Below, piece by piece: positions 1-8,416 of a stretch of 64,000 bases of DNA. The notes under the pieces are model-generated. The model was not told where the DNA came from. It was given only the letters and a program-made list of their open reading frames with translations, and did no database searches. Made by a program: the position numbers and the translations under genes. The first letter of the stretch is position 1. Each line of letters begins with the position of its first letter. This DNA comes from Streptosporangium sp. NBC_01756 (GTDB lineage Bacteria; Actinomycetota; Actinomycetes; Streptosporangiales; Streptosporangiaceae), in NCBI RefSeq assembly GCF_035917975.1, contig NZ_CP109130.1, positions 1,984,001-2,048,000 on the forward strand, read 5' to 3'.

Positions 1-31
1 ATCCGGTTCACCGGACACGCCCGCTCCGGGT

Positions 32-1081
32 TCACTGACCGCAGCGCCAGACCGTCGGCCGGGTGTTGGTGGTGTTCGGGATGGGCTGGGAACCGCTGAT
101 CGTTTCGTCGTCCCCGACGACGTATGCGTCGCTGTCGGCGTCGCCGAGGATGGAGTCGAACGTCCAGAGCCGCCAGATGCTGTTGAAGTAGCTGTAGTTC
201 GCCCCCTCGTCGGAGCTGGCCTTGATCAGGCCGTTCCGGTTGATGCTTTCGGCGGAACTGGTGCCGGGCAGCAGGTGCAGGCTCCTGTCCCTGTCCCACA
301 TCACGCCGTCGGAGTAGTACTTGCCCGCGGCATCCTGGCGGGTGACGTCGCCGACCACCCGGCCGTTGGAGATGTCGCGCACGATGGTGCGCGTCGCCCC
401 CGGCACCGTGGGCAGGTAGGTGGTCACGCCGTCGCGCAGCAGCCCCACCGCGTACGTCCCCTGGCTGCCGTTGAAGTTGAGCAGCATCGTGCCGTCATCG
501 TCGATCCCCACGAGGACGCCGTCCTGGGGAAGGGCGGGCAGCGCTTCGAACTTGTCCGGCTGGTCACCGGGCCAGCGCACCTGGATGGTCTGGTAGACGC
601 CGTCGATGTTGCCCCAGACCCAGCCGATGATGTCGCCGTTGTCCTTGATGGCCCTGGGAGCGGAGACGTACGTACCGGCCGGCTTCGGCAGCGGCTCCAT
701 CTTGCCGTTACGGGTGCGCCAGCCCTCGCTGCTGGGGAGCGTGCTGCCACTGGGGTTGACGCCGATGACGGTCCCGGCGGGATTCTGCCCCAACACAACG
801 GTCCGGACGGTCCCCGTCCCGTAATCGGTGGTCGTCCCGTTCTTCCACGCCACCACCCGGCGCTTCCCGTCGGCGCCCTGTGCCGTACCGGCGTAGCCGC
901 CCTGATCGTCCGTCACCGAGACCGTGCCCGTCGTCGTGCCGGCGGGCAGCGGCAGCGCGCTCGCCTGCCATACGCATCCCACTGCGGCGACCGCCGGAGC
1001 GGCCGTCGCGGCCGGGGCGTACAGGACGCCGGACAACAGCGCCACGGACAGCGCCGCGCCTCCCAGAACTCTGGATCTCAC
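32..1081 (-). CDS. Secreted HAF-repeat-like protein
   Basis: The protein has 349 residues. I chose GTG at 1081 because GGAAGGA lies about 7 bases upstream and a Sec-type signal peptide follows at once (basic start, hydrophobic stretch, Ala-rich cleavage region near residue 30). The mature part contains repeated short segments such as NPAGTVIG, DNGDIIG and NGRVVG. These resemble the beta-strand HAF repeats of extracellular bacterial proteins. An exported beta-propeller-like protein of unknown role is the best reading. The open frame continues upstream of the chosen start but loses the signal peptide logic there. No enzyme motif was recognised, and no operon partner is adjacent. Confidence 0.6.
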   Translation of the reverse strand: MRSRVLGGAALSVALLSGVLYAPAATAAPAVAAVGCVWQASALPLPAGTTTGTVSVTDDQGGYAGTAQGADGKRRVVAWKNGTTTDYGTGTVRTVVLGQNPAGTVIGVNPSGSTLPSSEGWRTRNGKMEPLPKPAGTYVSAPRAIKDNGDIIGWVWGNIDGVYQTIQVRWPGDQPDKFEALPALPQDGVLVGIDDDGTMLLNFNGSQGTYAVGLLRDGVTTYLPTVPGATRTIVRDISNGRVVGDVTRQDAAGKYYSDGVMWDRDRSLHLLPGTSSAESINRNGLIKASSDEGANYSYFNSIWRLWTFDSILGDADSDAYVVGDDETISGSQPIPNTTNTRPTVWRCGQ

Positions 1082-1373
1082 GGTAATCCTTCCCACGTCG
1101 CGGTGGGCACGGTCGTGCCCACCGCCAACTCTGGGCGCGTGCCACGCCTTCCTCGACCCCGGCGACACCCCTGCCCGTCCCCGGCTCCGGCCGGCTGCGG
1201 CCACCGCCTCGGTGACCGGATCACCGTGACCGCCGGAGAACTCCGGCGATCCTCCTCCCGGAGGCGGCCCCTGCTCGCCGCCGGAGGGGTACGCCACGGC
1301 CGGGAGGCCGCCGCCCTCGAAACGCCCGGCCTTCGAGGAGGGCCGGATCCCGCCGGGATGGCATGCTGACAGG

Positions 1374-2114
1374 GTGGTCGAACCTGACGTGTGCCTGCGT
1401 ATCGACAGCGAACTGCTGCTGTTCCTGCCCACGAGCCGCCGACATGAGTGGCAGCGGGTGGCGCCCGACGGGACGTCGACGCTGGGGCATGTCGTGCAGT
1501 CGGTCGGCGTCCCGCTGCCGGAGGTGGGGTCCATGACCGTCGACGGCGTGCTGACCGGCCCGTCCTACCAGCCGGCCGCCGGTGACGTGGTCCATGTTCA
1601 CGCCGTACCCCGCCCCCAGCGGGTGCCCCTCGAACCCGGGCAGCTCGCGCCCCGCTTCCTGCTCGACGTCCATCTCGGCACCCTCGCCCGGCGGCTCCGG
1701 CTGCTGGGCATCGACGCGAGCTACCACAACGACATGGACGATCCCTCACTGGTCGTCGAGGCGAACGCCGAACGCCGCGTGCTGCTGACCCAGGACCACG
1801 GCCTGCTGCGCCGCCGGGCGCTCTGGTTCGGCGCCTACGTGCGGGGCATCAGGCCGGATGACCAGCTCGGCGACCTGCTGGAACGGTTCGCGCCGCCGTT
1901 GCGGCCGTGGACCCGCTGCACGGCCTGCAACGGAGAGCTGACGCCCGTCGACAAGGGCGAGATCGAGCGCCGGCTGGAGGCCGGCACCCGGCGCTCCTAC
2001 GACGCCTACGGCCGGTGCCCGGAGTGCGGCCGGATCTACTGGCGAGGCGCGCACAGCGAACATCTGGAAGAGATCGTGCGGTCGGCGGTGCGGGCGGTCG
2101 GCTCTCCATCCTGA
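1374..2114 (+). CDS. Mut7-C RNase domain protein with N-terminal ubiquitin-like domain
   Basis: The protein has 246 residues and starts at GTG. Residues 1-85 fit the Mut7-C ubiquitin-like domain. Residues about 95-240 fit the Mut7-C RNase domain, a PIN-like fold: FLLDVHLGTLARRLRLLG carries the first acidic residue, and LLTQDHGLLRR follows. A zinc ribbon is formed by Cys182, Cys185, Cys215 and Cys218 (CTAC and CPEC). By family it is a putative RNA-cleaving nuclease, but the substrate is unknown. It is monocistronic and followed by a strong hairpin terminator at 2149-2182. Confidence 0.85.
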   Translation: MVEPDVCLRIDSELLLFLPTSRRHEWQRVAPDGTSTLGHVVQSVGVPLPEVGSMTVDGVLTGPSYQPAAGDVVHVHAVPRPQRVPLEPGQLAPRFLLDVHLGTLARRLRLLGIDASYHNDMDDPSLVVEANAERRVLLTQDHGLLRRRALWFGAYVRGIRPDDQLGDLLERFAPPLRPWTRCTACNGELTPVDKGEIERRLEAGTRRSYDAYGRCPECGRIYWRGAHSEHLEEIVRSAVRAVGSPS

Positions 2115-2148
2115 GGGTGGGACCGGGCGCCCGCCGGTCCGCGTGGGT

Positions 2149-2182
2149 GTACGGCTTCCGCCCGCCGGGGCGGAAGCCGTAC
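2149..2182 (+). terminator. Hairpin terminator after the Mut7-C gene
   Basis: Perfect 15-bp arms (GTACGGCTTCCGCCC and its complement) enclose a 4-base loop, 35 bases after the stop codon. There is no U-tract, as is common in actinomycetes. Confidence 0.7.
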
Positions 2183-2287
2183 CGACTCACGGCCTGGAGA
2201 GGTGGACCGGCCCGCCGCCGGAACTCCTGCGCCCGTCCCGGACAAATAGGAAATCAGCCTGCAAGCGGCCGGTCGTACGGTCACGCC

Positions 2288-2692
2288 ATGACGACCAAGA
2301 AATGCTTCATCGTATCGGCCCTCGGTCTCACCCTTCTGGCATCCGGCTGCGGCGGCGGATCCGGCGCCACGTCGGCACCGGACGGTCAGGTCCAGGACCG
2401 TCCGACGGTGACGGCGTCACCGGCTCGGGACTCCTGCGGCGGGATCGCCGGCACGGTCGAGCAGCACATCCGGCGAGCCGCGGTCGAATCGGTGACCGTG
2501 GCGGGCCAGTGCACGTCGGTGTCGGTCGAGACCGGCCTCGACGACGGGGAGACCGCCGCAGCCAAGCGGATATGCGAGGCCGCGGCCGAAGTGGCCTACT
2601 CCGGCGACACCAACGCCATCCGCGTGCTGGGCAGGTCGGGCAAGGAGCTCGCGATAGGGGTCGCCGGCGCCGGGTGCCTGGTGGAGCCGTAG
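2288..2692 (+). CDS. Small secreted lipoprotein of unknown function
   Basis: The protein has 134 residues. A lipoprotein signal peptide is clear: MTTKK, then a hydrophobic stretch and a lipobox LASGC with the acylated Cys at 21. A Gly/Ser linker follows. The mature domain (about residues 45-134) has three further Cys and no recognised motif. It probably sits on the outer face of the membrane. The coding frame lies inside a longer open frame whose upstream part overlaps the preceding gene. The lipobox fixes the start at ATG 2288. Confidence 0.65.
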   Translation: MTTKKCFIVSALGLTLLASGCGGGSGATSAPDGQVQDRPTVTASPARDSCGGIAGTVEQHIRRAAVESVTVAGQCTSVSVETGLDDGETAAAKRICEAAAEVAYSGDTNAIRVLGRSGKELAIGVAGAGCLVEP

Positions 2693-2710
2693 TCTCTCGC
2701 TCCGCCGGCG

Positions 2711-2796
2711 CCCGGAAACGGTGCGCGCGGTGCCCGGGAAACGGTGCGCGCGGTGCCCGGGAAACGGTGCGCGCGGTGCCCGGGAAACGGTGCGCG
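2711..2796. repeat. 23-bp tandem repeat, about 3.5 copies
   Basis: Copies with AAACGGTG starts lie at 2716, 2739, 2762 and 2785. Period is exactly 23 bp and copies are nearly identical. The array sits between the lipoprotein gene and the S41 peptidase gene. The last copy is truncated. A 23-bp period is not a multiple of three, so it is unlikely to be selected as coding sequence. Confidence 0.9.
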
Positions 2797-2880
2797 GCGG
2801 CCGTCCGGCCCGGCGGACCGTCCGGGTGGTCCGCGACCTCGACCTGGAAGTCCGGAATCGTGGTCGGGACACTAAAGTCC

Positions 2881-3840
2881 ATGGCTATGAACTGGTCCCC
2901 ACAGATTGAGGCACTCTGCGCGCAACTGGCCGAGCGCTACGTCTTCCCCGAGGTCGGGACGGAGGTCGCGGAGATCCTGCGGAAGCGGCTGAACGCAGGC
3001 GCCTATGACGAGATCGCAGGAGACGAGGCCTTCGCCGCGGCGGTGACCGAGGATCTCCAGTCGGTCAACGGCGACAAGCACCTACGGCTGATCTACAGCA
3101 TCGACGAGGTGCCGGTCGACGACCCGGTCGACGCCGCCCTGTACCGGGCGGAGATCTCGCTGTCCGGGTACGGCTTCGCCCGCGTGGAGTGCCTGCCGGG
3201 AAACATCGGATACATCGACACGACGACGTTCTGCCTGCCCGAACTGGCCGGCGACCGGGCGGTGGCGGCGATGACGCTGGTGGCCGACACCGACGCGCTC
3301 GTGTTCGACGTACGCCGCAACCTGGGCGGCTCGCCCGGCATGGTGGCGTTGATCTGCAGCTACCTCTTCGGCTTCGACGAGCCCACCCACCTCAACTCCA
3401 TCTACTGGCGCGCGACCGGCGAAAACCACCAGTCCTGGACCCTGCCCTACGTCCCCGGCCCGCGCTTCGGCCCCGACAAACCGATCTACGTCCTGACCGG
3501 CCCGCTGACGTTCTCCGGAGCCGAGGAATTCGCCTACAACCTGCAGACCCGTGAGCGTGCCACGATCGTCGGCGAGCGCACCAGAGGCGGCGCCAACCCC
3601 GGCACCCGCTACCGCGTCGGCCCGCACCTGAAGTCGGCCGTCCCCTCGGGCCGCGCCGTCAACCCGGTCCGGGGTGACAACTGGGAGGGCGTCGGCGTGG
3701 CGCCGGACATCGAGACGACGGCCGAGGACGCGTTCGGCCGGGCCTACGGCCTGGCGTTGCGACACGTCCTCACGCTGGGCGAGGACGGCGCCCGCCGCGC
3801 GGTGGCCGCCGAGGCCCGCGAGGCCCTCGCAGCTTTCTAG
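2881..3840 (+). CDS. S41 family (C-terminal-processing type) peptidase
   Basis: The protein has 319 residues and starts at ATG 2881 (a second ATG lies at 2887). The region LVFDVRRNLGG and the later TGPLTFSGAEEFAYNL match the S41/IRBP-like fold, with Ser212 in TFSGAEEF as predicted nucleophile. GERTRGGANPG follows, as in the family. No signal peptide or PDZ domain is visible, so a cytoplasmic enzyme of the short retinoid-binding-like subgroup is likely. The open frame extends far upstream through the tandem repeat, but that part is non-coding. The gene converges on the HxlR gene at 3920. Confidence 0.85.
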   Translation: MAMNWSPQIEALCAQLAERYVFPEVGTEVAEILRKRLNAGAYDEIAGDEAFAAAVTEDLQSVNGDKHLRLIYSIDEVPVDDPVDAALYRAEISLSGYGFARVECLPGNIGYIDTTTFCLPELAGDRAVAAMTLVADTDALVFDVRRNLGGSPGMVALICSYLFGFDEPTHLNSIYWRATGENHQSWTLPYVPGPRFGPDKPIYVLTGPLTFSGAEEFAYNLQTRERATIVGERTRGGANPGTRYRVGPHLKSAVPSGRAVNPVRGDNWEGVGVAPDIETTAEDAFGRAYGLALRHVLTLGEDGARRAVAAEAREALAAF

Positions 3841-3919
3841 AGCAGCGCGTACGAGCATCACACCCGGTCGTTCGATCTTCCCAGCTCGACTCCGGACGTG
3901 GCCTGGCCGGTCCCGCCGC

Positions 3920-4345
3920 TCATCCGCCGCTCCGCCCATCCGTTGATGGCGCGGTGTGGTCCAGGGCGGCGGCCCGGTCGTAGGCGTCGCGGGCCACGGC
4001 GATGGCGGCGTGGTGGCGCTCGGCCCATCCGGTGAGTCCCACCAGGGAGTCGTAGAGCTCACGTGCCATGTCGGTGGCGGTGTACTCGACCTTGGCCGGC
4101 ACGGTGGGGTACACCGTCCGCACGAGCAGGCCGTCGCGCTCCAGGTTGCGCAGGGTCAGGGTGAGCATCCGCCGGCTGATGCCCTTGACCGCGCGCTCCA
4201 GTTCGGTGAAGCGCACCGGTCCGCGGATGGCCTCGATCAGGATGCTGATGCTCCACTTGCTGCTGACCCGGTTGAGCACGTCAAGGATCGTGCAGGCCTC
4301 CACGCTGTTGACCTGGTCGGGCACACAGATGTTCCGCTGGTACAT
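3920..4345 (-). CDS. HxlR family transcriptional regulator
   Basis: The protein has 141 residues. ATG 4345 is supported by GGAGG 8 bases upstream. It carries the MarR-like winged helix of the HxlR family: an N-terminal Cys (CVPD), LNRVSSKWSISILIEAI, FTELERAVKGISRRMLTLTLRNLERDGLL, and a wing ending YTATDMARELYDSL. It is divergent from the flavin oxidoreductase gene at 4481 and probably represses it from the 135-bp intergenic region. HxlR members often respond to aldehydes or redox stress through the N-terminal Cys. The inducer here is unknown. Confidence 0.88.
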   Translation of the reverse strand: MYQRNICVPDQVNSVEACTILDVLNRVSSKWSISILIEAIRGPVRFTELERAVKGISRRMLTLTLRNLERDGLLVRTVYPTVPAKVEYTATDMARELYDSLVGLTGWAERHHAAIAVARDAYDRAAALDHTAPSTDGRSGG

Positions 4346-4480
4346 AAAACTGCCTCCTTCCGCCGGCACCCCATGGTCACAGACGATGGTCCCCGTAACA
4401 AATGATCCCCTGAGGGCACGTTTGACGACTGCAGGCGTTTGAACACTTCGGCCGGACCGCGCCCTCAAGGAAAATCGATC
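4346..4480. promoter_or_regulatory. Divergent promoter region, HxlR / flavin oxidoreductase
   Basis: A 135-bp region separates two divergent genes. CGTTTGA occurs twice in direct orientation (4419-4425 and 4436-4442, 17 bp apart). This fits a regulator-binding repeat, but no footprint or consensus supports it. Confidence 0.4.
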
Positions 4481-4903
4481 ATGAAAGTTCAAGAGAAGGA
4501 CCAGGCTGTGACAGTCACGTTCAACGAAACGACGCGCAAGCTGCTCGACGGCAGGAACTTCGCAACGGTCGCCACTCTCAACCCGGACGGCGGACCTCAG
4601 TCCTCGGTGGTGTGGATCCTGCGCGAAGACGACACGGTGCTGTTCTCCACCACCACCGGGCGGCGAAAAGCACGCAACCTCGCCAAGGACCCGCGGATCA
4701 GCGTCTCGGTCTTCGAGACCGAGAATCCGTACAACTCCGTGGAGATCCGTGGCACCGCCGAACTGGTCGAGGACGGAGACAAGGCGTTGCCGCACAGGCT
4801 CTCGCACAAATACCTCGGCGAGGACCCGCCGCCGGAGCCCGACGACGTGATCCGCCTGATCGTCCGCGTGGTACCGGAGCGCGTCATCAATTTCTCCATC
4901 TGA
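4481..4903 (+). CDS. PPOX-class (F420- or flavin-dependent) oxidoreductase
   Basis: The protein has 140 residues. The start at ATG 4481 has AAGGA about 9 bases upstream; GTG 4508 is an alternative. The split-barrel flavin-binding fold is seen in FATVATLNPDGGPQSSVVWI, then TTTGRRKARNLAKDPRISV, then VEIRGTAELVED. These match the pyridoxamine 5'-phosphate oxidase-like, F420-binding actinobacterial subgroup. The substrate cannot be read from sequence. Divergence from an HxlR gene suggests stress-inducible expression. Confidence 0.85.
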   Translation: MKVQEKDQAVTVTFNETTRKLLDGRNFATVATLNPDGGPQSSVVWILREDDTVLFSTTTGRRKARNLAKDPRISVSVFETENPYNSVEIRGTAELVEDGDKALPHRLSHKYLGEDPPPEPDDVIRLIVRVVPERVINFSI

Positions 4904-5021
4904 GGCCCCGTCGGCGATCCCGGCCGGCCGCCACCGCAATCCGGGTGAGCTGAATCACGCGGTCAACGGGCACTACGCCACGGGGTTCACCATCCATAGC
5001 CCAGGAGAGCGGTGGGGCAGC

Positions 5022-5345
5022 GTGCCTGACGTACTCGACTCCCACGCGCAGGGATTGCGGTTCGACATGTGGGATCCCCGTTGGGAGAGCGACCCGGAGC
5101 TGCCTCCGGGGCTGCTGGAATACCTCGCGTGGGAGGACGCTCGCGTCGAGGGCGGGCAGGACTACGCGGATGTTGATGCCCCTCGGGAGTGGTGGGATTT
5201 CATCGAGCTCGCGCACAACGGATACAGCCCGCCGGGGGCGGAGTGCATCACCTCGATCTTGGCGCTGGTCGGCCGGGCGACGGGCCGGGAACTGGACAGG
5301 GAGTGGATGAACGGGGAGCACACTCGCTACGTGGTTCGCGAGTAG
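5022..5345 (+). CDS. Hypothetical protein
   Basis: The protein has 107 residues, starts at GTG 5022 and has a GGAGAG sequence upstream. It is acidic and Trp-rich (MWDPRWESDP, EWWDFIEL), with a C-terminal helical part. Family not recognised. Third-position GC is typical of real genes in this window. It lies 68 bases before the methyltransferase gene in the same orientation and could be cotranscribed with it. Confidence 0.55.
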   Translation: MPDVLDSHAQGLRFDMWDPRWESDPELPPGLLEYLAWEDARVEGGQDYADVDAPREWWDFIELAHNGYSPPGAECITSILALVGRATGRELDREWMNGEHTRYVVRE

Positions 5346-5413
5346 TACGCCGCCACGCGGGATCGATCAGGAACTCAGGTGCGGGTCATCGGCCGTTCGT
5401 GGATACTGCGGGA

Positions 5414-6145
5414 ATGTTCTCCGACGCCGACGCAGCCGAGCTGTACGACCTGCTGAATCCGTGGGATGCCGTGCGGCATCCCGGCGATGCGTTCTACAAC
5501 GAACTCGTGATGGCCGCGGACGCCGTACTGGACGTGGGCTGTGGCACCGGCAGCATGCTGCACCAGGCGCGCGAGTACGGGCACTCCGGGCGGCTCGTCG
5601 GGCTGGATCCGGACCGGGCGGCGCTTGAGCGGGCCCGGCGGCGCACCGACATCGAGTGGGTCGTCGGCGTTGCCGCCGAAGCGGCCTGGAAGCGAGAGTT
5701 CGACCTGGTGACAATGGTCAGTCACGCGTTCCAATGCCTCGTGGGCGACGACGAGCTGCGCACGTCGCTTGCCGCGATCCGGGCGGCGCTGCGTGACGGT
5801 GGCCTGTTCGCGTTCGAGACGCGCCACCCTCAGGCGCACGCGTGGGAGGAGTGGAATCCGTCGAACGCGTCCGAGGTCATGGACGCTGCCGGCCGCAAAC
5901 TGCATGTGGCGCACCACGTCGAGTCGGTCCTCGGCGACGTCGTGACGTTCACCGAGACGACCAGCGACTCGGACGGTACCGCCCTGCGTGTCGACCGCGC
6001 GAGCCTGCGCTTTCTGGACGTGCCGACGCTGAGGGCGTTCCTGGCCGAGGCCGGCTTCGCCATCGAGGCGCAATACGGCGATTGGCACCGCGGCCCTGTC
6101 ACCGACACCAGTCGCGAGATCATCGTCCTCGCGCGCCGCGTCTAG
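5414..6145 (+). CDS. Class I SAM-dependent methyltransferase
   Basis: The protein has 243 residues. Motif I is clear in AVLDVGCGTGSMLHQA (about residues 36-51), followed by the acidic residue of motif II (LVGLDPDRAALERARRR) and FDLVTMVSHAFQCL. The C-terminal part resembles small-molecule methyltransferases of the UbiE/Methyltransf_11-25 type. The methyl acceptor is unknown. GTG 5399 in the same frame is an alternative start. The stop codon lies within the short sequence shared with 16472-16574, so the gene abuts a genome rearrangement scar. Confidence 0.85.
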   Translation: MFSDADAAELYDLLNPWDAVRHPGDAFYNELVMAADAVLDVGCGTGSMLHQAREYGHSGRLVGLDPDRAALERARRRTDIEWVVGVAAEAAWKREFDLVTMVSHAFQCLVGDDELRTSLAAIRAALRDGGLFAFETRHPQAHAWEEWNPSNASEVMDAAGRKLHVAHHVESVLGDVVTFTETTSDSDGTALRVDRASLRFLDVPTLRAFLAEAGFAIEAQYGDWHRGPVTDTSREIIVLARRV

Positions 6146-6233
6146 ATCAGACTTCCGATCATCTCGGCTCCTCGTCGCAGTCGCGCGGCGTCTCACCACA
6201 ACTTCCTGCCCAGCTCAAAGAAGTGGACATTCC
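6142..6233 (-). pseudogene. Remnant of an XRE regulator 5' end and leader (copy 1)
   Basis: This stretch is about 90% identical to 16472-16574, which holds the first codons, the GAGGAG ribosome site and the upstream leader of the XRE-TPR gene. Here the coding part is cut to a few codons: after ATG there is a 10-bp deletion and an early TAG. Only the 5' region survives, so it is a remnant of a paralogue or of a duplicated segment. Confidence 0.6.
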
Positions 6234-6328
6234 CCAACCGGCCACCGCACAGGGTTGGGGGCGATCGACGATCCGGTGCGTTGTTCTCACCGAGCTTCGT
6301 CCCGGCTGCCTGTGACACCCTCTGATCC

Positions 6329-6958
6329 ATGGCGATCAAAGCTTTCCTGTTCGACGTCGACGGAGTGTTGCTGGATTCCGGCGCGACGCACCGGCGAATC
6401 TGGGACGCCTGGTCTGACATGCGCGGGCTGGACCGAGACCGGGTGTGGAGCCTCACCCACGGCCGTCGGCCCGAAGACACCATTCTCGATGTCGCACCCA
6501 CCCTCGATCCCGTCGCCGAGCGCCAGGTGCTGAATGATCTGATGGTCAGGGAAGGTGATGCCTTCCCTGCGGCGCAGGGGGCTGCAAGCCTGCTGCGCAA
6601 GCTGGATCAGCACCTTTGGGCATTGGTCACTTCAGGCAGCCAAAGCCCGGTTCACCGCCGCTTCAAGCTCGCTTCGCTCCCGTTGCCCGCGGTGCAGATC
6701 TATGGCGAGGACGTCAAACGGTCAAAGCCTCATCCCGAGGGTTACCTCAAGGCGGCCGGACTTCTCTCAGTGGATCCAGCCGACTGCGCCGTGATCGAAG
6801 ACGCACCTCATGGGATAATCGCCGGAAAAGCGGCCGGGTGCACCGTGATCGCTGTGGCCACCACCCACACACGTGATGATCTGAGCAAGGCGGATGCGTG
6901 CTTCTCCTCGCTGGCAGAGGCGACGCCGCATCTTCTTACGATGATCAGGAATCACTGA
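6329..6958 (+). CDS. HAD family hydrolase (phosphoglycolate phosphatase / beta-phosphoglucomutase type)
   Basis: The protein has 209 residues. HAD motif I is FDVDGVLLD with Asp9 as nucleophile and Asp11. Motif II is VTSGSQ, motif III the Lys in KRSKPHPEGY, and motif IV IEDAPHGI. The cap between residues 15 and 80 is alpha-helical (subfamily IA). It probably hydrolyses a phosphorylated small metabolite in the cytoplasm; the substrate is unknown. It stands alone, downstream of the XRE remnant. Confidence 0.88.
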   Translation: MAIKAFLFDVDGVLLDSGATHRRIWDAWSDMRGLDRDRVWSLTHGRRPEDTILDVAPTLDPVAERQVLNDLMVREGDAFPAAQGAASLLRKLDQHLWALVTSGSQSPVHRRFKLASLPLPAVQIYGEDVKRSKPHPEGYLKAAGLLSVDPADCAVIEDAPHGIIAGKAAGCTVIAVATTHTRDDLSKADACFSSLAEATPHLLTMIRNH

Positions 6959-7084
6959 ATACCGCGACAACCGATGGGCTCACGCCATATCCGGCTCATG
7001 GTGCGCCGCAGGTTGCCGTGATGGGAGCTCGGCTGGTTGATCGTCTCACCCCCCGCGCTCGATCAGCCCCTGTGACGACCCTCA

Positions 7085-7148
7085 CCCTATCTTGGCGTTG
7101 ACAAGATAGGGGAACTTCCTCCAATCTTGGCGATGACAAGATAGGAGG
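7085..7148. promoter_or_regulatory. Duplicated TetR-type operator pair (copy 1)
   Basis: Two palindromes lie in tandem: CCCTATCTTG(7 bp)CAAGATAGGG at 7085-7111, and CCTCCAATCTTG(7 bp)CAAGATAGGAGG at 7118-7148 with one mismatch. The same arrangement occurs at 9931-9990 between tetR and doxX. The TetR protein encoded at 9303-9887 probably binds both places. Confidence 0.65.
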
Positions 7149-7153
7149 AGGGA

Positions 7154-7222
7154 ATAGTTCCCTCCATTGCCCTGATCGCCGGCTTCGAGGTCTTTTCGCG
7201 CTGTGCGGCGCTCCCGGCCTGA
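7154..7222 (+). pseudogene. doxX remnant
   Basis: Directly after the duplicated operators, the frame reads a degenerate version of the DoxX N-terminus (IVPSIALIAGFEV against MVSFIALIGGFVA). The start codon has become ATA and a stop follows after 22 codons. The Shine-Dalgarno GGAGGAGG is still present at 7144-7151. It is a decayed duplicate of the 5' end of the gene at 9993. The 120 bases up to 7341 hold nothing else recognised. Confidence 0.6.
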
Positions 7223-7341
7223 TGTCCGTCGTCGATCGAGCAGACGGTCGCGCTACCGCACTGGTTCCACCGGCCGTTGATCGACACGCGACCACCCCAC
7301 CCCGTGCGACCTCTTTGTTCTTCGCCGTGAAAGGTCCCCTT

Positions 7342-7761
7342 ATGCCCACCATTCCATGGATCCGCGTCGAACCCCCCGTCGCTCCCGAGGCCCTGGTCAT
7401 GGCCTCCCGCCTGGAAGTGAAGTCGCTGCGCCAGGTTCCGGGTTTCCTGATGGCCTCCGTGACATTGTTGCGTCAAGCCCGTCGATCGCCGGGTGCGCTG
7501 GGCGTCGCCTTGAAGGCGGAGTTGTTCAAGCGCACCTTCTGGACGGTCTCCGCCTGGACAGACAGAGCGGCCGTGCAGGCCTACGCCGTTACCGAGCCGC
7601 ACAAGTCGACCATGCGCCGTAAGCGCGCCGTGATGCGCGAGTCCACGTTCGTCTTCTGGACGGTGCCCACCGGGGAGTTGCCCATCACGTGGGATCAGGT
7701 GCGCCACCGCCTCGCCCGAGAACGCGACGCGGACCGCGGATCCACCCCCGCGAGCAGGTGA
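7342..7761 (+). CDS. Monooxygenase-like protein (DUF3291 / spheroidene monooxygenase type)
   Basis: The protein has 139 residues and starts at ATG 7342 with GAAAGG upstream. The layout fits the DUF3291-like, ferredoxin-like dimeric alpha-beta barrel: an early LEVKSLRQVPGFLMASVTLL strand-helix, TFWTVSAWTDRAAVQAYAV, then STFVFWTV near the end. Such proteins are annotated as antibiotic-biosynthesis-type monooxygenases. No cofactor residue is certain. The gene follows the duplicated TetR operators and doxX remnant, so it may be expressed from that promoter under the TetR at 9303-9887. Confidence 0.65.
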   Translation: MPTIPWIRVEPPVAPEALVMASRLEVKSLRQVPGFLMASVTLLRQARRSPGALGVALKAELFKRTFWTVSAWTDRAAVQAYAVTEPHKSTMRRKRAVMRESTFVFWTVPTGELPITWDQVRHRLARERDADRGSTPASR

Positions 7762-8082
7762 CCGCAGACCCGAACCATTCGACGATCAGCCATGAACCGG
7801 CGGCGCGCAGGTGGCCGCACTGGAACTCCGGCCAGGTCAGGGACATCGCACTGTTGGAGATCCTCCTACGGCCGCAGAGCCGAGCCGGCTCCCGTCGACC
7901 ATGGCGGGACGCCCCGGATCGTCGGGGGCTGGATCACAAGGCGGGGCGCCTCAGGCCGCGTGGCGCTTCTTACTGATCGTTTCAGAATGCCGTTCGGGGC
8001 CGCCTGACAGTGCCGGAGTTGCTTCTTGGCGTGCGGCGCCCTACGCCCAACGTGTAGCAATGTTGGACATAGGGTGTTCGTC
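7762..8082. other. Gene-poor stretch with IS remnant
   Basis: About 320 bases with no convincing gene on either strand. The only recognised feature is the solitary IS end at 7970-8000. Confidence 0.5.
7970..8000. repeat. Solitary terminal inverted repeat of the IS5-type element
   Basis: TTA followed by CTGATCGTTTCAGAATG, then GCCGTTCGG, matches the left end of the IS at 8417 (CCCATCGCTTCAGGATG, then GCCGTTCGG) and, in complement, its right end. Orientation is that of a left end. No transposase follows. Confidence 0.7.
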
Positions 8083-8400
8083 ATGGATTCACACGTGCTT
8101 GTCGTTGCCGATGTGTCATGCAGTCCGGAGAACGCCGTTGAGTTCGGCCAGGTCATGCAGGAATTCGCTACCGCGTGTCGCGAGGAACCGGGTTGTCTCT
8201 CTTATGACGTGTTCCGCTCCGAGGACTCACCCGAGCGATATGTGAGCATTGAGAAGTACGTCGACTCGGCGGCGTTTGCGGCTCACCGCGACTCCGACCA
8301 CTTCCGCGAGATTGGCCTCGCCCGGTTGATGCCACTGGCGACTGCGCGCGACGTGCGGATGTATGACCAGCCGAGCGAGATCCGGCCTGCTGGAAGGTAA
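8083..8400 (+). CDS. Antibiotic biosynthesis monooxygenase domain protein (YgiN type)
   Basis: The protein has 105 residues from ATG 8083; GTG 8074 is an equally possible start. The ABM fold is seen in HVLVVADVSCSPENAVEFG, the central EEPGCLSYDVFRSEDSPERYVSIEKY, and AAFAAHRDSDHFREI. The family includes quinol monooxygenases acting without a cofactor. The substrate is unknown. The gene is sandwiched between a solitary IS end at 7970 and the intact IS at 8417. An IS-associated gain or shuffling of this small gene is plausible. Confidence 0.8.
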   Translation: MDSHVLVVADVSCSPENAVEFGQVMQEFATACREEPGCLSYDVFRSEDSPERYVSIEKYVDSAAFAAHRDSDHFREIGLARLMPLATARDVRMYDQPSEIRPAGR

Positions 8401-8416
8401 GCCATGTCCCGGCTTA

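Noticed and set aside
5189..5413. N-terminal extension of the methyltransferase
   Set aside because: It overlaps the 107-residue gene in another frame and carries no family sequence; ATG 5414 fits better.
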